Assembly (NCBI RefSeq): GCF_014645235.1
Contig: NZ_BMLM01000001.1
Span: 434,001 to 498,000 of the forward strand
DNA: 64,000 nt
Source of the DNA: Agrococcus terreus
Lineage (GTDB): Bacteria > Actinomycetota > Actinomycetes > Actinomycetales > Microbacteriaceae
Direction: 5' to 3'
Below the pieces are notes generated by a model. The model worked only from the letters and a program-made list of their open reading frames with translations, was not told the DNA's origin and did no database searches. Within the stretch, counting starts at the first letter, position 1; each line of letters starts with the position of its first letter. Below, one piece after another: positions 50,191 to 58,771 of this stretch. A program made the position numbers and the translations under genes.

Positions 50191-52502
50191 GGGCACGTCC
50201 CCGTCGCCTGCTGCCGCGCACGCCGCGGGAGGCCGCGGTCGACTGCGCCGCGATCCTCGCGGTCATGCTCGTCGCGACGCTGTCGTTCGGCCCCGTCTTC
50301 GGCGGCGTCGCCTACCTCGTCGCGGGCATCGGCGGCGCGCTCGCCGGCATCGGCGTCGGCATCGCCACCTCGCTCCGGCCGCTGCGCGGCTGGCTCATGA
50401 CCGCCGCGGGCGTCGTGCTCGTGATCGTCGTGCTGGGCCCAGCGCTCGCGGTGCCGCGCGCGACGATCGGCGGCGTGATCCCGACGCTCGACGCCTGGCG
50501 CGAGCTGCTGCTCGGCGTCGTCTACTCGTGGAAGGGCCTGCTGACGGCCGAGCCGCCCGCCGAGGGCTTCCCGAGCCTCCTCGTCGTGCCGTTCCTCACG
50601 ACCCTCGTCACCTCCACCGTCGCCACGGTGCTCGCGCTGCGGCTCGGCCGCGGCGCGCCCTTCGCGATGATCCCCGCGTCCGTCGCGCTGATCGTCGGCA
50701 TCGCCTTCGGCACGAAGATCGCCTTCTGGCCGATCGTGCTCGGCGTCGTCGTCGCCGGAGTGATGGTGGGCTGGTGCTCGTGGCGCCGCGAGGCGTGGCG
50801 GACCGGGCTCAACGAGGAGGTCGAGGTCACGAACGACACGCGGCACCGCGGCCAGGCCCGGCGCCAGCGCACGCTCGGCGCCGTCGGCATGGTCGCGGGC
50901 GCGCTGCTCGTCGCGGGCCTCGTCAGCATCCCCGTCCAGCCGCGCGACCGCGCGGTGCTGCGCGACGTCGTCGAGCCGCCCATCGAGCTCGCGGAGTACC
51001 CGAGCCCGCTCGCCGGCTACCGCACCTGGAACAAGAACTTCGAGGACGAGACGCTGCTGACGGTCTCGGGCATGCCCGAGGACGGCCGCCTGCGGCTCGC
51101 GACCTTCGACTACTACGACGGCACCGTGTACGCGGTGGCGGGCAGCCAGCAGACGAGCGGCTCCGGCACGTTCTCGCGCATCGGCGACGAGGTGCTCACC
51201 TCGCAGTCCGGCGACCCCGCGAGCGTGCGCGTCGCCATCGACGCCTACACGGGCATCTGGGTGCCCGACATCGGCTTCCTGCAGGCGCTCGACTTCGACG
51301 GCCCGCGCGCCGACCAGCTCCAGGGCTCGCTCCACTACAACGCGCAGACCGGCACGGCGATCGCGCTCGACGGCCTGGGCGCCGGCGACTCCTACGCGCT
51401 CGACGCGATCGTGCCGCAGCAGCCGTCGGTCGACGAGCTCGAGGGCGTCCCGGTGACGGAGCTCCAGGTGCCGCAGGCGGCGGTCGTGCCGGACCTCCTC
51501 CAGGCCTGGGTCGTCGAGCACGGCTCGAGCGGGCAGTCGAAGCTCGAGAACATCGTCGCGATGCAGCAGCTGCTGCAGGCGGGCTCCTTCAGCCACGGCC
51601 TCGAGGACGACGCGATCCCGTCGCTCGCGGGCCACGGCGCCTCGCGCATCCAGTCGATGTTCGAGCGCGACGTGCTCGTCGGCGACGACGAGCAGTACGC
51701 GACCGCCTTCGCGCTCGCGCTGCAGCGCATCAACGTGCCCTCGCGCGTCGTGATGGGGCTCTACCCCGACGACGGCTTCCCCGGCGGCGACGCCGAGGTC
51801 GAGCTCACCGGCGGCGACATGCACGCCTGGGTCGAGATCCCCTTCGAGGGCTACGGCTGGGTGCGGTTCGACCCGACGCCGCCCGAGGAGAACCAGGACA
51901 TCCAGCCCGAGCCCGAGCCGCAGCCCGAGCCGAAGCCGCAGGTGCTCCAGCCGCCCCAGCCGCCCGAGGAGCCGGCCGAGATGTCGCCCGACACCGTGGC
52001 CGAGGAGGGCCAGGAGGAGGACGAGGAGCTCGAGGACCGGTCGTGGACCGTCTGGCTCTGGGTGGCCGGCTCGATCCTGCTGCTCGTGCTGCTGCTGCTC
52101 TCGCCGTTCCTGATCGTCGGCGCCATCAAGGCCGCCCGCCGCAAGCGCCGCTTCCGGGCGGAGCGCGAGAGCGACCGCCTCGCGGGCGGCTGGCACGAGG
52201 TGGTCGACGAGGCGGTCGACCTGGGCCTGCTCGTGCCCGCCGGCGTCACCCGCCGCGAGGTCGCCCGCGAGGTCGAGGATCGCTACCCTCGATCGCGAGC
52301 GACCGAGATCGGCGAGTTCGTCGATGCGGGCGTGTTCGGCCCGGGCGAGCCCGAGCGCGAGGACGTCGACGCCTTCTGGCGCGACGTCGAGCGCAGCGTC
52401 GAGGGCATGCGCTCCGAGGCGTCGCGCCGACGGAGGGTGCTCGGCAGGCTGTCGCTGCGCTCGTTCGTGCGGCGCAGGGGCGAGCGACGGCGACGAGGAT
52501 GA
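50187..52502 (+). CDS. Transglutaminase-like (TgpA-type) membrane protein, catalytic Cys replaced
   Basis: 771 residues, GTG overlapping the DUF58 stop. About six N-terminal helices, a large extracytoplasmic part, a transglutaminase-like core at about 490-570, a Pro/Glu-rich linker, one more helix (about 630-652) and a cytosolic basic tail. In the core the usual GxCEQF nucleophile motif reads VGDDEQYATAFAL, so the catalytic Cys is Asp501. The His and Asp positions (GDMHAWVEIPFEGYGWVRFDPTP) are retained. The domain is therefore probably not a cysteine-type transglutaminase or protease but a binding or structural version. It is part of the MoxR-DUF58-transglutaminase trio. Confidence 0.88.
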   Translation: MRARPRRLLPRTPREAAVDCAAILAVMLVATLSFGPVFGGVAYLVAGIGGALAGIGVGIATSLRPLRGWLMTAAGVVLVIVVLGPALAVPRATIGGVIPTLDAWRELLLGVVYSWKGLLTAEPPAEGFPSLLVVPFLTTLVTSTVATVLALRLGRGAPFAMIPASVALIVGIAFGTKIAFWPIVLGVVVAGVMVGWCSWRREAWRTGLNEEVEVTNDTRHRGQARRQRTLGAVGMVAGALLVAGLVSIPVQPRDRAVLRDVVEPPIELAEYPSPLAGYRTWNKNFEDETLLTVSGMPEDGRLRLATFDYYDGTVYAVAGSQQTSGSGTFSRIGDEVLTSQSGDPASVRVAIDAYTGIWVPDIGFLQALDFDGPRADQLQGSLHYNAQTGTAIALDGLGAGDSYALDAIVPQQPSVDELEGVPVTELQVPQAAVVPDLLQAWVVEHGSSGQSKLENIVAMQQLLQAGSFSHGLEDDAIPSLAGHGASRIQSMFERDVLVGDDEQYATAFALALQRINVPSRVVMGLYPDDGFPGGDAEVELTGGDMHAWVEIPFEGYGWVRFDPTPPEENQDIQPEPEPQPEPKPQVLQPPQPPEEPAEMSPDTVAEEGQEEDEELEDRSWTVWLWVAGSILLLVLLLLSPFLIVGAIKAARRKRRFRAERESDRLAGGWHEVVDEAVDLGLLVPAGVTRREVAREVEDRYPRSRATEIGEFVDAGVFGPGEPEREDVDAFWRDVERSVEGMRSEASRRRRVLGRLSLRSFVRRRGERRRRG

Positions 52503-52515
52503 CGCGGAGGATGCG

Positions 52516-54165
52516 GTGATCTGGGAGATCGAGGACGGCCGGAAGGTCGTCGAGGGGCTGGACGAGACGGGCCGCCCCGACCCCGAGTACGCCGCGGCGC
52601 TGGGCCTGCGCCCGGCGCCCGCCGGACGGCGCGCGCTCGCCTCGCTCATCGAGTTCGCCGTGTGGGCGCTGCTGCAGCTGCCGTACTGGCTCGTGGCGCT
52701 GCCGACGCTCGTGAAGGTCGCGACCGGCGCCCTCCAGCCGTGGGGGCTCGCGAGCCACCCCGACCTCGTGTGGATGATCGTCGCGACCGCGATCTCGAGC
52801 GTGCTCACCCTCGCGTTCGTCATCGTGCAGCTCGTGCTGCACGGCCGCCGCGGCGTGACGCTCGGCAAGGCGCTCCTCGGCATCCGGAGCGTCGACGTGC
52901 GGACGCTCGCGCGGCCCGGCATCCGCCGCTCGGTGCTGCGCGGCCTCGTGCTGTGGGCGTCGTTCCTGCTGCCCGTGATCGGACCCGCGCTCTTCCTCGC
53001 CTCCCCGCTGCTCGACCGCGAGAAGCGCGGCCGCGGCTGGCTCGACCTCGCCGCCGGCACCTGGTTCGTCGACGTGCGCGACGGCCTCGACCCGTACCAC
53101 GACAAGAAGATGCGTATCGCCCGCAAGACGGTCGCCGCCGAGCCGGAGGCCGAGCGCTCGCAGCTGCCCTCGCTCGCGACCCCCGCCGACAGCGCGGGCC
53201 TCGCGTACCGGCCCGGCGCCCGCACGAGCTCAGGCGTCGTCGGCGCCGCGCGCCCCCAGGCCCCGGGGGAGCAGCGGCCCATCGGCCTCGCCTCGCAGCA
53301 GCCCACCGAGCCGGCCCCCTCGCACACCGTGCCCGGCATGCCCTCCGGCGGCGCCCGCCTGGGCGGCTACCGCCCGGGCGAGCTGAGCGGCGACCCGCGC
53401 GCGGGCCGTCCCGACGCCGCGGCGCCGAGCGCGCCCGCGCCCGGCCTCGCGGGCGGCATCGTCGACAGCGTGCCCGGACGCGATCGGTCCGCACCCGCAC
53501 CGGCACCGTCGCCCGGCTGGCAGCAGCCCGCCGCGCCGCAGGCGCCCGCGGCATGGCAGCCGCCCGCGTCGGCTCGCGAGCGAGCCATCCCGGACTCGGC
53601 GATCCCGGGCCAGGCCAGCCCCGAGCAGACCAGCCCGATCGCCGACGAGACGGTCGTCGAGGTCGAGCACGAGGCGCCGCGGCAGCCCGACGCGGCGGCA
53701 CCGCAGGCGGCACCGCTGGCCGCGCCCGTCGCGCCTGCCGCGTCCGCCGCCGACGAGATCGACGACCGCACGGTCCGGCGCATCGAGATCGTGGAGGATG
53801 ACGACGACCTCGAGGCCACGCGTGCTCGCGTCCCCGCCCGCGCGGCGGCCGCCACGCTGGCGTTCGACTCGGGCGAGCGCTTCGCCATCACCGGCGCCGC
53901 GCTCATCGGCCGCAACCCCTCGCCCTCGCCGGGCGAGGTCGTCGACCACCTGCTGCCGATCGCCGACGACACCCGCTCGGTCTCGAAGACGCACCTGCTC
54001 ATCGCCGTGCGGCCGCTCGCCGCGGTCGACCGCGCGTCGACGAACGGCTCGAGCGTCGTGCGCGCCGGCGCCGAGCACCCGCTCGAGGCGGGCAGGCCCT
54101 TCCCCCTCGCTCCGGGCGACGTCGTGCGCTTCGGCGACCGCAGCGTCGTGATCGAGGGCGCATGA
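52516..54165 (+). CDS. RDD membrane domain-FHA domain protein
   Basis: 549 residues, GTG with GGAGG five bases upstream. The N-terminal part is an RDD domain (about 30-200) with three helices and the GVTLGKALLGIRSVDV segment. A ~240-residue Pro/Ala/Gln-rich linker leads to an FHA domain (about 450-545) with IGRNPSPSPGE, SVSKTHLLI and ASTNGSSV, the phosphothreonine-binding loops. It likely brings an FHA reader to the membrane for a phosphorylated partner of the kinase encoded downstream. It overlaps the PP2C gene by 4 nt. Confidence 0.88.
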   Translation: MIWEIEDGRKVVEGLDETGRPDPEYAAALGLRPAPAGRRALASLIEFAVWALLQLPYWLVALPTLVKVATGALQPWGLASHPDLVWMIVATAISSVLTLAFVIVQLVLHGRRGVTLGKALLGIRSVDVRTLARPGIRRSVLRGLVLWASFLLPVIGPALFLASPLLDREKRGRGWLDLAAGTWFVDVRDGLDPYHDKKMRIARKTVAAEPEAERSQLPSLATPADSAGLAYRPGARTSSGVVGAARPQAPGEQRPIGLASQQPTEPAPSHTVPGMPSGGARLGGYRPGELSGDPRAGRPDAAAPSAPAPGLAGGIVDSVPGRDRSAPAPAPSPGWQQPAAPQAPAAWQPPASARERAIPDSAIPGQASPEQTSPIADETVVEVEHEAPRQPDAAAPQAAPLAAPVAPAASAADEIDDRTVRRIEIVEDDDDLEATRARVPARAAAATLAFDSGERFAITGAALIGRNPSPSPGEVVDHLLPIADDTRSVSKTHLLIAVRPLAAVDRASTNGSSVVRAGAEHPLEAGRPFPLAPGDVVRFGDRSVVIEGA

Positions 54166-54986
54166 GCGCCATCGGGGAGTTCCGCTTCAGCCACCCGTCG
54201 ATCGCGCTGCGCTGGGCCGGGGCCACGCATCCCGGGCGCCGCCGGAAGGTGAACGAGGACTCCGTCTTCGCGTCGTTCCCGGTCTTCCTCGTCGCCGACG
54301 GCATGGGCGGCCACGCCTCCGGCGACGTCGCGAGCGCGCTCGCGATCGAGGCGTTCCGCAGCCTCAAGGGCCGCACGCTCGCCGACGTCACGAGCGTCGA
54401 GGAGTCGGTGGAGCGCGCCTTCGACGACGTGCGATCGCAGGCGGTCGGCGAGCCGGTCGGGGGCACGACGCTCTCTGGGGCGGTGCTCGTCGACGTCGAC
54501 GGCGTCGCGCACTGGCTCGTGCTCAACGTGGGCGACTCCCGCACCTACCTCTACGCCGACGGCGAGCTGGAGCAGGTCACGGTCGACCACTCGGTCGTGC
54601 AGGAGCTCGTCGAGACCGGCGCGCTGCGCCGCGACGACGCGCGCCGGCACCCGCACCGCAACGTCATCACCCGCGCGCTCGGCCCGGGGGAGCAGCACCC
54701 AGCAGACGCCTGGCTCCGCCCCGCGGAGCGCGGCCAGCGCCTGCTCGTCTGCTCCGACGGCCTGAGCGGCGAGGTCGACGACGTCGAGCTCGCCGAGATC
54801 CTCGGCGACGTCGCCTCGCCCGCCGCGGCGGCCGCGCTGCTGCTGCGGCGCGCGCTCGACGCGGGCGCGCCCGACAACGTGTCGGTCGTCGTCGTCGACG
54901 TCGACGCCGTCGCGCTCGACGAGGCGGAGCTGTTCGACACGCACGTCCAGACGCTGGACGACACGATCCCGAGGGAGGGGCGATGA
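54162..54986 (+). CDS. PP2C-family serine/threonine phosphatase
   Basis: 274 residues. Metal-binding motifs are intact: VNEDS (Asp33), VADGMGGHASGD (46-51 core), VLNVGDSRTYLY, LLVCSDGLSG and the final GAPDNVSVVVVDV. It has no membrane segment, so it is a cytosolic Mn/Mg phosphatase. It reverses phosphorylation by the Ser/Thr kinase two genes downstream. ATGA overlaps tie it to the RDD-FHA gene before and the FHA gene after. Confidence 0.95.
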   Translation: MSAIGEFRFSHPSIALRWAGATHPGRRRKVNEDSVFASFPVFLVADGMGGHASGDVASALAIEAFRSLKGRTLADVTSVEESVERAFDDVRSQAVGEPVGGTTLSGAVLVDVDGVAHWLVLNVGDSRTYLYADGELEQVTVDHSVVQELVETGALRRDDARRHPHRNVITRALGPGEQHPADAWLRPAERGQRLLVCSDGLSGEVDDVELAEILGDVASPAAAAALLLRRALDAGAPDNVSVVVVDVDAVALDEAELFDTHVQTLDDTIPREGR

Positions 54987-56539
54987 GCGCCCGCATCGAG
55001 TACGCGCCCGGCGAGGCGTGGTGCGTCGCGAGCGGCCGCGCCGTCGTCGTCTGCGAGCGCGACCTCCCGGTCGAGCGCGCCGCCGCCCTGCACGCCGCGC
55101 TCGGCGCCGTCGCCGACGCCGCGGGCCTCCGCGCGCTGCTCGCCGCCGAGCCCGCCGCGCTCATCGGCGCGGTCGACGAGCCGGGGTCGCGCGCGCTGCT
55201 GCGCCGCCACGGCGTGCCCGCCACCGCCGACGGCCGGCCGCTGCCCGACCGCTTCGGCGCCGACTGGGCCGACGACGCGATCGCGCCCGGCGAGGTCGTC
55301 GCCGCGGGCGGCCTCGCTGCGCTCGACGGCGCCCTGCTGCCGCTCGAGGGCGGCGTGGTGCGCGTCGCCGCGGTCCGCGTCGCGCCCGCGCCCGGGCCCG
55401 CCGCGGAGCCGGCGCCGGAGCCTGTCGTCGAGCCCGCGCACGGCGCCTTCGGCCAGACCCTGCCGCCGGCCGCCGCCGCGGCGGTGCTCGACGAGCGCGC
55501 CGAGCCCGCGGCTGCGGCGCCCGCGGCAGAGCCCGCTGCCGCTGCGGCGGAGCAGGCGCCCGAGGCGCCCGTGTCGGGGGAGACGCCGGAGGCATCCGAG
55601 CCGGAGCAGCTGCCGGAGGCGCCCGAACCCGAGATCGCCGTCCCTGAGCCGGAGCCGGAGGCTGCCGCCCCCGAGCCGGAGCAGGACCCCGAGGCGCCCG
55701 AGCCCGAGCAGGCTCCTGAGGCGCCCGCCGTCGCGGACGCCCCGCCGACCGGCGAGCACCCGCTGCCCGCCGCCCCCGAGGCGCCCGCGCTCGCCGACGC
55801 CCCGGCCGAGCACGCCGGCCCGCTCGGCGGTCTCATCGACTCGGTGCCCGGCTTCATCCGGCCCGCCGCCGAGGTGCGGCCGCAGGAGCCCGCGCCCGCG
55901 CAGCCCGAGCCCGATCGGGCGCAGCTCGCCCCGAGGCCCGCCCCGACCGCCCCGGCGTCGCCGGCGCTCGACGAGGGCGACCACGACGGGATGACCGTCA
56001 CGGCCGAGCAGGCCCGCGCCCTGCTCGGCGACCGCGCACCCCGCTCCGGCGGCATCGACGTCGCGTCGCCGGCCACGGGCCCGCTCGTGCTCTCGACGCT
56101 CTGCCCGGTCGGCCACGTGAACGCGCCCGGCAGCGCGACCTGCGGCACCTGCGGCGCCGCGATCGACGAGGGCTCCGCAGCCCAGCGGCGCCGCCCCGAG
56201 GTCGCCGTCGCCGTCCTGCCCTCGGGCGAGCGCATCCCGCTCGGCCGCGGCGTCGTGCTCGGCCGCCGGCCGCGCTCGCGCCGCGTGGAGGACGGCCGCG
56301 TGCCGCGCCTCGTGACGGTCGACAGCCCCAGCGAGGACATCTCGCGCAGCCACCTCGAGCTGCGCGTCGACGACTGGAACCTCGTCGCCGTCGACCTCTC
56401 GTCCACGAACGGCACGCTCCTGCTCCGCGACGGCGCCGCGCCGCAGCGCCTGCGCCCCGAGTCGCCGACCATCCTGCAGCTCGGCGACCGCCTCGACCTC
56501 GGCGACGACGTCGTCCTCCGGATCGAGTCGGCACCGTGA
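54983..56539 (+). CDS. FHA domain protein with zinc ribbon
   Basis: 518 residues. N-terminal domain of unknown type (1-135), a long Ala/Pro/Glu-repeat linker (PEAPEPE-like units, about 140-330), a CPxGH-x-CxxC zinc-ribbon-like stretch (C374, C387, C390 in CPVGHVNAPGSATCGTCG) and a C-terminal FHA domain (405-515) with LGRRPRSRR, DISRSHLELRV and LSSTNGTLL. The FHA binds phosphothreonine. It overlaps the kinase gene by 4 nt (GTGA), so it is probably a direct kinase substrate or adaptor. Confidence 0.88.
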   Translation: MSARIEYAPGEAWCVASGRAVVVCERDLPVERAAALHAALGAVADAAGLRALLAAEPAALIGAVDEPGSRALLRRHGVPATADGRPLPDRFGADWADDAIAPGEVVAAGGLAALDGALLPLEGGVVRVAAVRVAPAPGPAAEPAPEPVVEPAHGAFGQTLPPAAAAAVLDERAEPAAAAPAAEPAAAAAEQAPEAPVSGETPEASEPEQLPEAPEPEIAVPEPEPEAAAPEPEQDPEAPEPEQAPEAPAVADAPPTGEHPLPAAPEAPALADAPAEHAGPLGGLIDSVPGFIRPAAEVRPQEPAPAQPEPDRAQLAPRPAPTAPASPALDEGDHDGMTVTAEQARALLGDRAPRSGGIDVASPATGPLVLSTLCPVGHVNAPGSATCGTCGAAIDEGSAAQRRRPEVAVAVLPSGERIPLGRGVVLGRRPRSRRVEDGRVPRLVTVDSPSEDISRSHLELRVDDWNLVAVDLSSTNGTLLLRDGAAPQRLRPESPTILQLGDRLDLGDDVVLRIESAP

Positions 56540-58032
56540 GCCCGAAGCGCGCGCCCTCCGCCCCGCCCGAGCTGCCCGGCTACGACTACCTGTCGCTGCT
56601 CGGCTCCGGCGGCTTCGCCGACGTCTTCCTCTACGAGCAGCAGCTGCCCTCGCGGAAGGTCGCGATCAAGGTGCTGCTGCCGGACGCCGTGAACCGGGAG
56701 CTCATCGAGAACTTCCGCCACGAGGCGAACGTCATGGCGCAGCTGTCGACGCACCCCTCGATCGTGACGATCTACGGGGCGGCGGTGGCCCCCGACGGCC
56801 GGCCGTTCCTCGCCATGGAGTACTGCTCGCGCCCCAACCTCGGCGTGCGCTACCGCCGCGAGCGCTTCGCGGTGCCCGAGGTGCTCGCGCTCGGCGTGCA
56901 GATCGCCGGCGCCGTCGAGACCGCGCACCGCGCCGGCATCCTCCACCGCGACATCAAGCCCGCGAACATCCTCGTCACCGCCTACAACCGACCGGCGCTC
57001 ACCGACTTCGGCATCGCCACGAGCGCGGGCGGCACCGACGACGCGAGCGGCATGTCGATCCCGTGGTCGCCGCCCGAGGCGTTCCTCGACCCGCCCCGGT
57101 CGACGCCCGCCTCCGACGTCTTCTCGCTCGCCGCGACCCTCTCGACGCTGCTCGCCGGGCGCACGCCCTTCGAGATGCCGGGCGGCTCGAACTCGAGCGT
57201 CGACCTCATCGACCGCATCCAGCGCGGCGAGCTGTCGCCGCTCGCCCGCAGCGACGTGCCCGCCCGGCTCGAGGCCGTCCTCGCATCGGCGATGGATCCG
57301 GACCCGTCGCGCCGCTACTCGAGCGCCGTCGCCTTCGCGCGCGCGCTCCAGCAGGTCGAGGCCGAGATGGCGCTGCCCGTCACGCCGCTCGACGTGCTCG
57401 ACGAGGGGATGGACGAGGGCGAGACGGAGGAGCAGGACGGCGGCGCCACGCGCATCCGCGGCGTCGTCTCGATCGACCCCCACGCCGGCGAGGCGCCCCC
57501 GTCGTTCGCCCCGCCGCAGGCCGCCGCGGCCGTGCCCGACGCCACGGTGCGCCGCGCGCGCCCCGCGCCCGCCGCAGTCGCGCCGGACGCCCCCGCCGCC
57601 GCGCCCGCCCCGGCGCCGCGCAGCCGCCGGGGCGCGGCGATCGCCATCGCGGCGAGCGCCGCGGTGCTGCTCGTCGGCGGCGGGATCGTGGTCATGGCGC
57701 TGTCGGGCGGCGGCGCCCCGACCGTGTCGGCGAACCCCACGCAGACCGTCGCCCCGCCGCCCGCCGCGCAGCGGCCGCCCGCGCCGATCGCGGTGCAGGG
57801 CGAGATCGAGGGCGAGACCGTGCGGTTCAGCTGGACGAACGCGCAGCCGCAGGACGGCGACACCTTCCGCTACCGCTACGTCGCGGAGGGCGCCGACCCG
57901 GTGATCTCGAGCGTGAGCGCCACCGAGGTCGTGCTCGAGCGCGACCCCGACGGCACGTCGTGCATCCTCGTGAGCCTCGTGCGCTCCGACGGGCGCGACT
58001 CGAACGATGCGGAGGGATGCGTCGATGGCTGA
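56536..58032 (+). CDS. Membrane-anchored Ser/Thr protein kinase
   Basis: 498 residues, GTG overlapping the FHA gene. Hanks-type kinase with intact motifs: glycine loop LGSGGFADV (22-30), Lys45, Glu63, HRDIKPAN (137-144), DFG (157-159) and SPPE in place of APE. A Pro/Ala linker, one transmembrane helix (about 366-388) and a ~110-residue extracellular beta domain resembling a fibronectin/Ig fold follow. It can couple an outside signal to phosphorylation of the FHA proteins and the FHA-bearing ATPase of the locus. There are no PASTA repeats, so it is not a PknB orthologue. Confidence 0.94.
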   Translation: MSPKRAPSAPPELPGYDYLSLLGSGGFADVFLYEQQLPSRKVAIKVLLPDAVNRELIENFRHEANVMAQLSTHPSIVTIYGAAVAPDGRPFLAMEYCSRPNLGVRYRRERFAVPEVLALGVQIAGAVETAHRAGILHRDIKPANILVTAYNRPALTDFGIATSAGGTDDASGMSIPWSPPEAFLDPPRSTPASDVFSLAATLSTLLAGRTPFEMPGGSNSSVDLIDRIQRGELSPLARSDVPARLEAVLASAMDPDPSRRYSSAVAFARALQQVEAEMALPVTPLDVLDEGMDEGETEEQDGGATRIRGVVSIDPHAGEAPPSFAPPQAAAAVPDATVRRARPAPAAVAPDAPAAAPAPAPRSRRGAAIAIAASAAVLLVGGGIVVMALSGGGAPTVSANPTQTVAPPPAAQRPPAPIAVQGEIEGETVRFSWTNAQPQDGDTFRYRYVAEGADPVISSVSATEVVLERDPDGTSCILVSLVRSDGRDSNDAEGCVDG

Positions 58033-58771
58033 GACCCTGGCCCCGGTGCTGCAGGTGGAGTTCGCGGGGGAGTGGTTCGCGCTCGACCCGCAGCGCCCGT
58101 TCGTGATCGGCCGCGAGGGCGACCTCACCGTCGACGACAACCAGTACCTCCACCGCGCGTTCCTCGACGTGCGGTTCCAGGACGGCCTGTGGTGGCTGTC
58201 GAACGTCGGCTCGCGGCTCTCGGCGACGGTGTCGAGCGCGGGCGGTGCGGTGCAGTCGTGGCTCTCGCCCGGCGCGCGGCTGCCGATCGTGTTCGAGGAG
58301 TGCTCGATCGTCTTCACCGCCGGCCCCACGACCTACGAGCTCGGCGTGCACTGCGACGACCCCTCGTTCGCGATGTCGACCGAGCACCGCCGTCGCAGCT
58401 CCGGCGAGACGACCGTGATGCCCGTCGGCCTCACGCAGCTGCAGAAGCTGCTCATCGTGGCGCTCGCGGAGCCGATGCTGCGCCGCGACGGCGTCGGCGT
58501 GAGCGAGCTGCCCACCTCGGGCGCCGCCGCCGAGCGGCTCGGCTGGACGATGAGCCGCTTCAACCGCAAGCTCGACAACGTCTGCGACAAGCTCGACCGG
58601 ATGGGCGTGCAGGGGCTGCGCGGCGGCGTCGGCAACCTCGCGAGCAACCGCCGAGCGCGGCTCGTCGAGTACGCCGTCTCGTCGCAGCTCGTCACCCGCA
58701 CCGACCTCGCCCTCCTCGACGACGCCTCGCTGCGCGCCGCCGACGACGCCCAGGACCAGGAGACCGCATGA
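58025..58771 (+). CDS. FHA-like protein with helical, possibly DNA-binding C-terminus
   Basis: 248 residues, ATG 8 bp inside the kinase gene, with GGAGGG upstream. The N-terminal ~110 residues form an FHA-like beta sandwich (PFVIGREGDLTVDDNQYLHR, WWLSNVGSRL) but without the usual SxxH and N signatures. The C-terminal ~130 residues are helical: LTQLQKLLIVALAEPML ... GVSELPTSGAAAERLGWTMSRFNRKLDNVCDKL, which reads like a winged helix-turn-helix. It may be a transcriptional regulator or an ATPase adaptor. ATGA overlap with the secretion ATPase gene. Confidence 0.78.
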   Translation: MAETLAPVLQVEFAGEWFALDPQRPFVIGREGDLTVDDNQYLHRAFLDVRFQDGLWWLSNVGSRLSATVSSAGGAVQSWLSPGARLPIVFEECSIVFTAGPTTYELGVHCDDPSFAMSTEHRRRSSGETTVMPVGLTQLQKLLIVALAEPMLRRDGVGVSELPTSGAAAERLGWTMSRFNRKLDNVCDKLDRMGVQGLRGGVGNLASNRRARLVEYAVSSQLVTRTDLALLDDASLRAADDAQDQETA

